A stretch of DNA of 64,000 nucleotides. Source: an uncultured Eubacteriales bacterium. GTDB lineage: Bacteria; Bacillota; Clostridia; Oscillospirales; CAG-272. This document shows, in pieces, positions 51,211 to 59,554 of the stretch. The stretch spans positions 23,924-87,923 of the forward strand of contig CAKSLQ010000012.1 of assembly GCA_934467415.1 (NCBI GenBank), in the 5' to 3' direction. The position numbers were made by a program, and so were the translations under genes. The notes under the pieces were generated by a model. That model was not told the origin of the DNA. It saw nothing but the letters and a program-made list of their open reading frames with translations, and made no database searches. Numbering within the stretch: position 1 is the first letter of the stretch; the number at the start of each line of letters is the position of its first letter.

Positions 51211-51218
51211 TATTCTCT

Positions 51219-53483
51219 TTATTCTGTTCCATCCTGCGCCATCTGCACGGCGGCGGCGGCGTCCGCGAGGGCGAGCGCCTTCAGATGCTCGATCGCCTCG
51301 GCGGAGAGCGGCGCGCCGGAAAGCGCGGCGGCGGCGTCGGCGAGCGCGCCGCCCCGGAGCCCGGCGACGCGGAGCGGCTTGGTACAGCCCATGTAGCGCA
51401 TCATCGCGTCGATCTTCGGGTCATAGGAGATGCCGAGCGGCGGCTTGCCGACGGCGACGGCGTAGATCAGCAGATGCAGGCGCATGGAAATGACAAATTC
51501 ACAGCGCCCGAGCACGCCCATGATCTCGCGCGCGGTCAGCCCGCCGAGAATCTCGCCCTTGACCGCGGCGGCGGCGTTCACCTTTTCGGTCAGCGCGCGG
51601 TCGCGGCTGGACTGCATCAGGATGTAGAGCGGCTTCGCCCCCGTGCGGGCGGCGATGGCGTCCACCTCGGCGGCAAACGTCGCCGCAAAGCTGTCCTCGT
51701 CCGCGCCGTCCACTTCCTCACTGCGGAGCGTGGCAAAGCTGCGGAGCGAGACCGCGAAGTGCGGCACATTTCCGACATTTTTCAGGATATAGTCCACGCG
51801 GCGCGCGTCGGCGGGAGCCAGCAGCAGCGCGGGGTCGGCGGACAGCGCCAGGCGATCGCGCGGAATGCCGAGCGAGGCCGCGTAGTCCAGCGACTGCGGC
51901 TCGCGCAGGGTAATGCGGTCGGCCAGCGCAAGCGTCTTGGCCACATCGCGCTCGTATTTTTCGCCGAGGATCGGCCCGAGGCCGTTGCCCAGCACGAAGA
52001 CGCGAAGCCCCCGACGCTTGGCCAGCCGGATGATCGTGGTGTAATAGAACAGCGAGCGCGCGGACGTCGTGTTTTGCAGCAGGTTGCCGCCGCCGCTGAT
52101 GAGCAGCCTTGCCGTGCGCATCTCGCGCAGGACGGCGGGGATGTTGAAGCGCGGCACGGTGCGCACGCCGTATTTTTTCGCGCTGTTTTTTGTATCCTTG
52201 CAGAGGAAGGTGATCGGCATGTCGGGCGCACAGGCGCGGATGCCCGCCACCAGCGCCGCGGCGATGGAGTCGTCGCCCGCGTTGCCGAAGCCGTAGTATC
52301 CGCTGACGAGGATCCTGCCCGGCACGTCCGGCGTGACGGCGGGGAGGCTTTCGTACATCGCCTCGTAGTCGTGCGCCATCCGCGCGGCGGAGAAGTCCTC
52401 GAGAATGACGCGGCGGCAGTAGTCGCCCATCGCGCGGCGCTCGTCCGCCGTGCGGTCGAAGAGCGTGCAGAGATCGGCATAGAGCTTTGCCTCGGTGGTC
52501 TCGCCGCAGTCGCGGCAGCAGTAGTTGGTCTTCAGCGCGAGGTCGCGGCGGCTCGCGTCCATGATGCCGATGTAGCCCTCGTTGCCCGCGATGACGGTCG
52601 GCAGCCCGCAGCTCATCGCCTCGAGCGCCGCGCGGGACGCGCCGACGAAGACGTCGGCCGCCGCGAGGAACGCGGGCGTGTCGGTGCGGAGCCCCGGCGT
52701 GAAGATGATCTTTCGCCCGTGCTTCCGCTCCAGCGCGTCGGCAATCGCGCGCACGTCGGCGAGCAGATTCCGCTCGGCGGACAGCACGCCGTCGCCCACG
52801 ATCACGATTTCGAGGTCGGGGTACTTTGCAAGCAGCCGCTCGGCGCACCTTGCAAGGCAGAGCTGCGCCTTGCCGCGGCTCTCGTCCATGCGGCTGATCG
52901 AGACGATGCGGTGCGCCGACGCGGAGAGGGAAAGCTCGTCCCGGACAGCGGCAAAATTGCCGTGCGGCGCAAAGCTGTCGGTGTCGATGCCGTTGACCGT
53001 GACCGAGATGTTGTCGGCAAACTGCCCGTAGTTGTCGATGAGATACTGCTTGATGTCCTCGCTGACCGCCATCTGGCGGTCGCCCCAGTCGGCGAGGCGG
53101 CGCCACAGCGGCGTCACGCGGAAGACCCAGTGCGCTGTGGTGACGAAGCGGAAATGCAGCTTCTTTTGCAGCGAGCCGCAGATGAACGCGGGGATGCGCG
53201 CGTGCGCGTGAACCACGTCAAAATGGCCGTCCGCGATCAGCTTTTTCAGCGCGGCGCGGCAGCGCAGCACCGCAAACGGATTTTTCGTATGCAGCGGCAT
53301 GGTGACATGGCGGATGCCGGCGGCCTCCAGCATGTCGGCGTAGCGCCCGCCCGCCGAGGCGACCGTCACGGTGTGGCCGTCGCGCACGAGCGCGCGGCAG
53401 AGCTCGTAGATGTGCGTCTCCGCACCGCCGAAGCCCATCTGCATCGTCGCCATGAGGATGTTCAGTTTCTTGTTTTCTTCCAT
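51219..53483 (-). CDS. csaB: Fused GT4 glycosyltransferase and CsaB pyruvyl transferase
   Basis: This 754-residue protein joins two enzymes. Residues 1-~385 are a GT-B, GT4-family glycosyltransferase (MQMGFGGAETHIYELCRAL; VVHAHARIPAFICG; acceptor/donor region SRAALEAMSCGLPTVIAGNEG). Residues ~390-740 match CsaB polysaccharide pyruvyl transferase (GRILVSGYYGFGNAGDDSIAAALV; LLISGGGNLLQNTTSARSLFYYTTII; SMRLHLLIYAVAVGKPPLGISYDPKI). CsaB adds pyruvate ketals to secondary wall polymers, which then bind S-layer-homology domains. The start at 53483 follows CGGAGAC; longer starts run into a repeat. The gene stands alone. Confidence 0.92.
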   Translation of the reverse strand: MEENKKLNILMATMQMGFGGAETHIYELCRALVRDGHTVTVASAGGRYADMLEAAGIRHVTMPLHTKNPFAVLRCRAALKKLIADGHFDVVHAHARIPAFICGSLQKKLHFRFVTTAHWVFRVTPLWRRLADWGDRQMAVSEDIKQYLIDNYGQFADNISVTVNGIDTDSFAPHGNFAAVRDELSLSASAHRIVSISRMDESRGKAQLCLARCAERLLAKYPDLEIVIVGDGVLSAERNLLADVRAIADALERKHGRKIIFTPGLRTDTPAFLAAADVFVGASRAALEAMSCGLPTVIAGNEGYIGIMDASRRDLALKTNYCCRDCGETTEAKLYADLCTLFDRTADERRAMGDYCRRVILEDFSAARMAHDYEAMYESLPAVTPDVPGRILVSGYYGFGNAGDDSIAAALVAGIRACAPDMPITFLCKDTKNSAKKYGVRTVPRFNIPAVLREMRTARLLISGGGNLLQNTTSARSLFYYTTIIRLAKRRGLRVFVLGNGLGPILGEKYERDVAKTLALADRITLREPQSLDYAASLGIPRDRLALSADPALLLAPADARRVDYILKNVGNVPHFAVSLRSFATLRSEEVDGADEDSFAATFAAEVDAIAARTGAKPLYILMQSSRDRALTEKVNAAAAVKGEILGGLTAREIMGVLGRCEFVISMRLHLLIYAVAVGKPPLGISYDPKIDAMMRYMGCTKPLRVAGLRGGALADAAAALSGAPLSAEAIEHLKALALADAAAAVQMAQDGTE

Positions 53484-53510
53484 ATATATAAGTCTCCGTT
53501 GTGTGGTTAG

Positions 53511-53648
53511 GCTTCCCTTGGGGGAAGCTGTCGCCGTAGGCGACTGATGAGGGATTGAAGGAAGCAAAGCGTCGCACTATGCTGTGCCGGCTGCCTGCAT
53601 GCCCTCATCCACCGCTGACGCGGTCCCCCTTCCCCAAGGGGGAAGGCA
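53511..53648. repeat. Interspersed palindromic repeat, inverted copy
   Basis: GGCTTCCCTTGGGGGAAGC to CCTTCCCCAAGGGGGAAGGC, including GATGAGGGATTGAAGGAAGCAAAG, whose reverse complement resembles 8730-8765. It is a member of the 8663/8956 family in the opposite direction. Confidence 0.8.
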
Positions 53649-53713
53649 TGAAGTTAGATTGTGCACGAATGCGGGTCGGCGAGGACGCCGGTCCCTGCCG
53701 GGTTGGGTGCGTG

Positions 53714-53914
53714 ATTCGGCTCCCCTGTGCAAGGGGTGAGCTGTACGAGACGCGCAGCGTCTCGCGGAGTTTTTCTTCGTCGGCTAAACACCGACGATTT
53801 CGCGTTGCGAAACCGAAAAACATCCTCAACCGGCAGTTGACTGAGGGGTTGTGTCTTTGCCATGCAACAATCCCTCCGGCGCTCGCGCGCCACCTCCCTT
53901 TGCACAAGGGAGGC
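53714..53914. repeat. Composite repeat carrying the 89-90-bp module
   Basis: The ends (CGGCTCCCCTGTGCAAGGGG and CTCCCTTTGCACAAGGGAGG) match the 117-bp repeat in inverse order. Inside is the module 53738-53827, inverted relative to 9072-9160. The region 53915-54060 contains only another repeat fragment. Confidence 0.8.
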
Positions 53915-54062
53915 TTGGATAGTGCGGTACGACGCGGCGGGAGCGAGCCCCCGCCCTACGGTTTGTGCACGGTTTCCACCGTCATTTTAGCAGATTTTGC
54001 ACAAAGAATCAAGGCGGCACACCGATTTTGCGTAAAATAGCGCCGAATTTTTCAAAAAGGGG

Positions 54063-54091
54063 TTGCAATCGCGCACGGGATGTGGTAGACT
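54063..54091 (+). promoter_or_regulatory. Promoter of the rimP-infB operon
   Basis: TTGCAA (54063-54068) and TAGACT (54086-54091) have a 17-bp spacer and a TG-rich extended -10 (TGTGG). Confidence 0.55.
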
Positions 54092-54115
54092 ACCTTATAA
54101 GAAAGATAAGGAGAA

Positions 54116-54144
54116 AAAGAGTGGCTTGCCACTCTTTCTTTATT
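54116..54144 (+). terminator. Leader hairpin before rimP
   Basis: AAAGAGTGGC-TT-GCCACTCTTT forms a 10-bp stem, followed by CTTTATTG. It lies between a good AAGGAG (54108-54113) and the rimP ATG. It may be an attenuator, or may bring the ribosome site near the start codon when folded. Confidence 0.6.
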
Positions 54145-54148
54145 GTAG

Positions 54149-54613
54149 ATGAAGAGTGCGAAGAACATCGCCGAAACGGTGCATGATTTTCTCCTGCCCG
54201 TCGTGAACGAGCTCGGCTATTATCTCTGGGACGTCGAGTACGTCAAGGAAGGCAGCGAATGGTATCTGCGGATCACCATTGACAGCGAGGACGGCATCAC
54301 GATCGACGACTGCGAGCGCGTCCACCGCGCGATCGACCCGGTCATCGACGAGCATGACCCGATCGAGAATGCCTATCATCTCGAGGTCTCGTCGCCCGGC
54401 ATCGAGCGCGTGCTGCGCACCGAAGAACACATCGAGGCGTTTGCGGGCGAGGAGGTCGAGGCAAAGCTGTTTGCGCCGATCGACGGCAAAAAGTCGCTGC
54501 GCGGCATCCTCGGCGGCATCGAGGACGGCAAGGTCATCCTCACCGTGGGCGACACCGAATACCGCATCGAGCACGCGAAGATCTCGCGGCTGACCACGGT
54601 TTTTGATTTTTGA
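54149..54613 (+). CDS. rimP: Ribosome maturation factor RimP
   Basis: This 154-residue protein assists 30S subunit maturation. The N-terminal alpha/beta domain (LGYYLWDVEYVKEGSEWYLRITIDSEDGITIDDCERVHRAIDPVID) and the hallmark LEVSSPGIERVL are clear, followed by the SH3-like C-terminal domain. A TAG directly upstream fixes the ATG as the start, although no Shine-Dalgarno lies next to it. It is the first gene of the rimP-nusA-rnpM-ylxQ-infB operon. Confidence 0.95.
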   Translation: MKSAKNIAETVHDFLLPVVNELGYYLWDVEYVKEGSEWYLRITIDSEDGITIDDCERVHRAIDPVIDEHDPIENAYHLEVSSPGIERVLRTEEHIEAFAGEEVEAKLFAPIDGKKSLRGILGGIEDGKVILTVGDTEYRIEHAKISRLTTVFDF

Positions 54614-54681
54614 ATTTACCGGACGCCCACGGCGTCAGTACGAAGAAGAAAGGGAGCGGCTGCGGCCGCTTGGGTAAGGAC

Positions 54682-55704
54682 ATGAACGCGGAATTTTTTG
54701 AGGCGCTGGATCTGATCGAGAAGGAAAGAGGCATTCCGAAGGAATACATGCTGGAGAAGGTCGAGGCGGCGCTCATCAGCGCGTACAAGCGTGACAAGGA
54801 CGGCAACGCCAACGTGCGCGTGGACATCGACCCCGTGAAGAAGACGGTGCGCATGTTCCAGCAGCTCGAGGTCGTCGAGGAGGTCGAAAACCCCATCACG
54901 CAGATCTCTCTGGACGACGCCAAAGAGCAGAACAAGCGCATGAAGCTCGGCTCGATCCTCGAGGTCGAGGTCAAGACCAAGAATCTGCGCCGTCTCGCCG
55001 CGCTGACCGCAAAGCAGGTCATCGTGCAGGGCATCCGCGAGGCGGAGCGCGCCAACATCGTCAGGGAATATGAGTCGAAGCGCGAGGAGATCGTCACCGC
55101 GACGGTCGTCCGCGTGGATGAAATGAACGGCAACGTCGTGCTGGACACCGGCACGAGCAACGCAACGCTCTTGCTCTCCGAGCAGATCCCCGGCGAGCGC
55201 TTTGCCGTCGGCGACCGCGTGAAGGTCTACATCACCGAGGTCAGCCGCGAGACGCACGGGCATATCGTCACCCTGTCGCGCCGCCATCCGGGGCTGGTCA
55301 AGCGCATGTTTGAGCTGGAGATCCCCGAGATCGCGGACGGCACGGTGCTGGTTCGCGCCGTGGCCCGCGAGGCGGGCAGCCGCACGAAGATTGCGGTCGA
55401 GTCCCGCGATCCCAATGTCGATCCCGTCGGCGCCTGCATCGGCAGCCGCGGTGCGCGCATCGGCGCGATCATCGACGAGCTGCGCGGCGAGAAGGTGGAC
55501 ATCGTGCGCTACAGCGACGATCCCGCCGAGTTCATCCGCGAGGCGCTCTCGCCCGCCGAGGTCATCTCGGTGGAGCTGGACGGCGAGCGCAGCGCCCGCG
55601 TCACCGTGTACCCCGATCAGCTGTCGCTGGCCATCGGCAAGGAGGGGCAGAACGCCCGCCTCGCCGCCCGCCTCACCGGCTACAAGATCGACATCAAGGC
55701 GTAA
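54682..55704 (+). CDS. nusA: Transcription termination/antitermination factor NusA
   Basis: This 340-residue NusA has the N-terminal RNA polymerase-binding domain (MNAEFFEALDLIEKERGIPKEYMLEKVEAAL), S1 (REEIVTATVVRVDEMNGNVVLD), and KH1/KH2 domains (VGACIGSRGARIGAIIDELRGEKVDIV and LSLAIGKEGQNARLAARLTGYKIDI). It lacks the acidic C-terminal repeats of proteobacterial NusA, as in other Firmicutes. I start at the ATG at 54682 by family alignment, though TAAGGA is very close to it; the frame is open further upstream. Confidence 0.96.
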   Translation: MNAEFFEALDLIEKERGIPKEYMLEKVEAALISAYKRDKDGNANVRVDIDPVKKTVRMFQQLEVVEEVENPITQISLDDAKEQNKRMKLGSILEVEVKTKNLRRLAALTAKQVIVQGIREAERANIVREYESKREEIVTATVVRVDEMNGNVVLDTGTSNATLLLSEQIPGERFAVGDRVKVYITEVSRETHGHIVTLSRRHPGLVKRMFELEIPEIADGTVLVRAVAREAGSRTKIAVESRDPNVDPVGACIGSRGARIGAIIDELRGEKVDIVRYSDDPAEFIREALSPAEVISVELDGERSARVTVYPDQLSLAIGKEGQNARLAARLTGYKIDIKA

Positions 55705-55707
55705 AAG

Positions 55708-55977
55708 ATGGAGAAGGTCAAAAAAATTCCGCAGCGCAAGTGCATCGGCTGTGCTGAGCGGCGCGACAAGGGGGATCTGATGCGCATCGTGCGCACACCG
55801 GACGGCGAGATCCGCTTTGACACGACCGGCCGGGCGGCGGGGCGCGGCGCGTACATCTGCAAGAGCAAAAAATGCCTTGCGCGCGCCCGCAAGACCCATC
55901 GCCTGGAGCAGAACCTCGGCGTGGAGATCCCGGACGCGGTCTACGCGGCGCTGGAAAGCGAGCTTGCGGATGAATGA
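55708..55977 (+). CDS. rnpM: RnpM/YlxR RNA-binding protein
   Basis: This 89-residue YlxR-family protein has the typical PQRKCIGCAERRDKGDLMRIVRTPDGEI and GRAAGRGAYICKSKKCLARA. In Firmicutes, YlxR has been linked to RNase P RNA modulation. The gene lies three bases after nusA and overlaps ylxQ. Confidence 0.92.
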   Translation: MEKVKKIPQRKCIGCAERRDKGDLMRIVRTPDGEIRFDTTGRAAGRGAYICKSKKCLARARKTHRLEQNLGVEIPDAVYAALESELADE

Positions 55978-56293
55978 TACACAGAAAACGGCGCGCGCCC
56001 TCTCGCTGCTCGGCCTCTGCAAAAAGGCGGGGCGGCTGACAAGCGGCGTTCCGCTGGTCTGCGACGCGATCCGCGAGGGGCACGTCCGGCTCGTCGTCTA
56101 TGCGGCGGGCGCGGCGGAAAACTCGATAAAGCGCGTCACCGACAAGGCGAAAAGCTATCACACGGAGGCGCTCGCGATCGACACGACGCCCGAGGCACTC
56201 GGGCGCGCCGTCGGCAAGAGCGGCGCGGTCGCCGCGGTCGGCGTCACCGACGCCGGGTTCGCGGGGGCGCTTGCGAAGCTATTACAGGAATAA
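55970..56293 (+). CDS. ylxQ: L7Ae/YlxQ-family RNA-binding protein
   Basis: This 107-residue L7Ae-like protein (ALSLLGLCKKAGRLTSGVPLVCDAIREGHVRLVVYAAGAAENSIKRVTDKA) should bind kink-turn RNA. The ATG overlaps the end of rnpM by eight bases. It has the normal operon position between ylxR and infB. Confidence 0.9.
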   Translation: MNDTQKTARALSLLGLCKKAGRLTSGVPLVCDAIREGHVRLVVYAAGAAENSIKRVTDKAKSYHTEALAIDTTPEALGRAVGKSGAVAAVGVTDAGFAGALAKLLQE

Positions 56294-56375
56294 GGCGCCG
56301 GGTCTTCCCGGCATTCGGCAGCATTTGATGGAAAGAAAGGATTTTTGCGCATCCGCGCAAAAGGGGAAACGACGC

Positions 56376-59216
56376 ATGGCACAAAATCAGCAGTACCGCA
56401 TCAACCAGTTGGCAAAGGAGCTTGGCATCAAGGGCAAGGACGTCATCACGATCCTCGCCGAACACGGCATCGAGGGCAAGTCCTCGTCCGGCGCTCTCGA
56501 CCCCGACGAGTTTGGTCTGGTCATGGACGTCCTCAGTAAGAAGAAGCAGATTGCAAGTCTCGATTCTTACCTCGACGGCGACGTTGTCATCGTGACGAAT
56601 GGGCAGAAGGAAGCTGCCGCAAGGGCTGTCGAGGAAGCAAAGGCAAAGGCGGAGGCCGAGGCGAAGGCCGCCGAGGAGGCGAAGAAGGCCGCCGCGGAAA
56701 AGGCACGCGCCGAGGCCGAGGCGAAGAAAGCCGCCGAGGAGGCTGCAAAGGCGGCGGCCAAGGCGGAGAGCCAGGCGAAGGTCAAGGCCAAGGGGCTTTC
56801 GGCGGCGCAGGCGATCGAGGAAAAGGCGCGCGCCGCAGCCGCACGCGCGCAGGCCAACCGGCCGCAGGGGCAAGGACGTCCCTACGGCGACAGACCGCAG
56901 AGCGGCGGGCCGCGCCCGACGGGCGACCGTCCGCAGCAGAACCGCCCCTATGGGGACAGACCGCAGAGCGGCGCGCAGCAGCGCCCGTTCGGCGACCGCG
57001 CGCCCGGCGGCATGAACCGTCCGTTCGGCGACCGCGCACCCGGCGCGGGCGCGGCGCAGCCGAAGAACTTCGGCGATCGCTTCGAGCGCAAGTCGTTTGA
57101 GAGCGGCAAGGGCGGCTACGACAAGAAACCGCAGCGCGCAGGCGGCTTTGACAAGGGCGAGGGCAACGAGCGCCGCACGGTGCAGAAGTTCACCGCGCCG
57201 ATCAGCCAGATGCAGCGCGTCGCCGCGACCGACGGTCCGGCCAAGCCGCGCGGCAGCGTCCGCGTTGTCGATACGCGCACGACCACGGTCGATCTCTCGC
57301 GCTACGACGAAAAGCTGGAGACGCTGGCAGGCGGCTACGGCGACCGCAGCGTCAGCCGGCAGAAGCTGAAGAAGCAGGACACGCGCGGCCAGTACAGCAA
57401 GGCGAAGGACAAGGAAAAGCTGGCGGTCGAGCGCATGAAGAAGGCCGAGCTGGAAAAGGCGCGCAGGAAGCAGCTTGAGATCACCGTGCCGGATGAGATT
57501 ACGGTGCAGGAGCTGGCCTCCCGCCTGAAGGTCACGGCGGCCGAGGTCATCAAGCGCCTCATGAAGATGGGCGTGATGGCTACGCTCAACCAGACCGTGG
57601 ACTACGACACTGCGTTCCTCGTCGCCGATGAGCTCGGTGCGAAGGTCACGAAGGAGGTCGTCGTCACCATCGAGGAGCGCCTCTTTGACGAGGCGGAGGA
57701 CGACGCCGACAAGCTCGTCACGCGCGACCCCGTCGTCTGCGTCATGGGTCACGTTGACCACGGCAAGACATCGCTGCTCGACGCCATCCGGCACACCAAT
57801 GTGACCAGCGGCGAGGCGGGCGGCATCACGCAGGCCATCGGCGCATACCGCGTCAACCTGAACGGCAGAAACATCACCTTCCTCGACACCCCGGGTCACG
57901 AGGCGTTCACCGCGATGCGCGCAAGAGGCGCACAGGCGACCGATATCGCCATCCTCGTGGTCGCCGCGGACGACGGCATCATGCCGCAGACCGTCGAGGC
58001 GATCAACCACGCCAAGGCGGCGGGCGTTGACATCATCGTTGCCATCAACAAGATGGATAAGCCGGGCGCAAATCCCGACGCCGTGATGACCGGCCTCACC
58101 AATTACAATCTCGTGCCCGAGGAATGGGGCGGCGACACGATCTGCGTGCCCGTCTCCGCGCTGACCGGCATGGGCATCCCGGATCTGCTCGAAAACGTCC
58201 TGCTCGTGGCGGACGTCAAGGAGCTGAAGGCCAATCCGAACCGCCGCGCCAAGGGCATCGTCATCGAGGCGAAGCTGGATAAAGGCCGCGGCCCCGTTGC
58301 CACCGTCCTTGTGCAGAACGGTACGCTCCACGCGGGCGACATCGTCATTGCCGGCACCGCGGTCGGCCGCGTCCGCGCGATGATCGACGACAAGGGCAAG
58401 AGCATCAAGGAGGCGGGTCCCTCCGTTCCGGTCGAGCTGGTCGGCCTTGACGCGGTTCCCGAGGCGGGCGACGAGTTCGGCGCGGTCGAGGATGAGCGCA
58501 TGGCGCGCACCCTGGCGGAGCAGCGCCGCGACAAGGCAAAGGACGAGCGCTTCAAGGCGAACGCGGTCGGCAAGCTGGAGGATCTGTTCTCCCGCATGTC
58601 GGACGGCGTGAAGGACCTCAACATCGTGGTCAAGGCGGACGTCGGCGGCTCGGCCGAGGCGGTCAAGCAGTCGCTCATGAAGCTGTCAAACGACGAGGTC
58701 AAGGTCAACGTCATCCACAGCGCGGTCGGCGGCATCACCGAGAACGACGTCATGCTGGCGGCGGCCTCGGGCGCGATCATCGTCGGCTTCAATGTCCGCC
58801 CGGATAAGCAGGCGATCGACGCGGGCGAGCGGCAGGGCGTGGATATCCGCACCTACCGCATCATCTACGAGTGCATCGAGGAGATCGAGAAGGCGATGAA
58901 GGGTATGCTTGCCCCCACCTTCCGGGAGAATCTGCTCGGCCACGCGCAGGTGCGCCAGACGATTCATGTGCCCTCGGTCGGCACCATCGCAGGCTCCTAC
59001 GTCCAGGACGGCAAGATCACGCGCAACGCGCAGATCCGTGTCATCCGCGACGGCGTCGTCGTCTTCGAGGACAAGATTGCATCGCTGCGCCGCTTCAAGG
59101 ACGACGTCCGCGAGGTCGCCGCAGGCTATGAGTGCGGTATCGGCCTTGAGAAGTTCAACGACATCAAGGAAAACGACGTGCTCGAAGCGTTTGTGATGGA
59201 AGAAGTAGAGAGATAA
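56376..59216 (+). CDS. infB: Translation initiation factor IF-2
   Basis: This 946-residue GTPase delivers initiator tRNA to the ribosome. There is an IF2-N domain at the start (YRINQLAKELGIKGKDVITIL). A long Ala/Lys/Glu then Gly/Arg/Asp linker follows (~75-330), with repeated RPYGDRP/RPFGDRA units. A second IF2-N domain (~370-430) comes next. The G domain then shows GHVDHGKTS near residue 458, DTPGH and NKMD, and domains II-IV run to the end. The start at 56376 is preceded by AAGGGGAA. Confidence 0.97.
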   Translation: MAQNQQYRINQLAKELGIKGKDVITILAEHGIEGKSSSGALDPDEFGLVMDVLSKKKQIASLDSYLDGDVVIVTNGQKEAAARAVEEAKAKAEAEAKAAEEAKKAAAEKARAEAEAKKAAEEAAKAAAKAESQAKVKAKGLSAAQAIEEKARAAAARAQANRPQGQGRPYGDRPQSGGPRPTGDRPQQNRPYGDRPQSGAQQRPFGDRAPGGMNRPFGDRAPGAGAAQPKNFGDRFERKSFESGKGGYDKKPQRAGGFDKGEGNERRTVQKFTAPISQMQRVAATDGPAKPRGSVRVVDTRTTTVDLSRYDEKLETLAGGYGDRSVSRQKLKKQDTRGQYSKAKDKEKLAVERMKKAELEKARRKQLEITVPDEITVQELASRLKVTAAEVIKRLMKMGVMATLNQTVDYDTAFLVADELGAKVTKEVVVTIEERLFDEAEDDADKLVTRDPVVCVMGHVDHGKTSLLDAIRHTNVTSGEAGGITQAIGAYRVNLNGRNITFLDTPGHEAFTAMRARGAQATDIAILVVAADDGIMPQTVEAINHAKAAGVDIIVAINKMDKPGANPDAVMTGLTNYNLVPEEWGGDTICVPVSALTGMGIPDLLENVLLVADVKELKANPNRRAKGIVIEAKLDKGRGPVATVLVQNGTLHAGDIVIAGTAVGRVRAMIDDKGKSIKEAGPSVPVELVGLDAVPEAGDEFGAVEDERMARTLAEQRRDKAKDERFKANAVGKLEDLFSRMSDGVKDLNIVVKADVGGSAEAVKQSLMKLSNDEVKVNVIHSAVGGITENDVMLAAASGAIIVGFNVRPDKQAIDAGERQGVDIRTYRIIYECIEEIEKAMKGMLAPTFRENLLGHAQVRQTIHVPSVGTIAGSYVQDGKITRNAQIRVIRDGVVVFEDKIASLRRFKDDVREVAAGYECGIGLEKFNDIKENDVLEAFVMEEVER

Positions 59217-59340
59217 GACTGCAAGGCGACGATGCGACGGCGTGCACGAACAATCCAAATGCCTTCCCCCACTGGGGAAGGCTAAGATGCATTGTAGGAG
59301 CGATTGCCGAATCGCCCTCATTCGTGCGCAATCTACATTC

Positions 59341-59457
59341 GCCTCCCTTGTGCAAAGGGAGGTGTCATGCGGAGCATGACGGAGGGATTGTTACAAAGCC
59401 ACGGAACAACCCCTCAGGCGTGTTCCACGCCAGCTCCCCTTGCACAGGGGAGCCGAA
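59341..59457. repeat. 117-bp interspersed repeat, copy 2
   Basis: It has the same length and ends as 1320-1436, with only a few differences. A partial CCTTCCCCCACTGGGGAAGG hairpin precedes it at 59262-59283. No gene is seen between 59217 and 59509. Confidence 0.85.
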
Positions 59458-59509
59458 ACAGCAGCCTGCGCAGCATTTACATTTCTTCTTCAAAGTTTTT
59501 TGAAAGGGT

Positions 59510-59550
59510 GTGGGGAAACTTTTTTGCGAGAAAAGTTTCCCCACTATTTT
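59510..59550 (+). terminator. Strong hairpin directly before ygiQ
   Basis: GTGGGGAAACTTTT pairs with AAAAGTTTCCCCAC (14 bp) around a 7-base loop, followed by TATTTTT. Its tail ends about five bases before the ygiQ ATG, so it could end infB transcription or attenuate ygiQ. Confidence 0.75.
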
Positions 59551-59554
59551 TATC

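Noticed and set aside
51087..53510. Plus-strand open frame of 807 codons
   Set aside because: It is antisense to the GT4-CsaB fusion, whose two domains are unmistakable.
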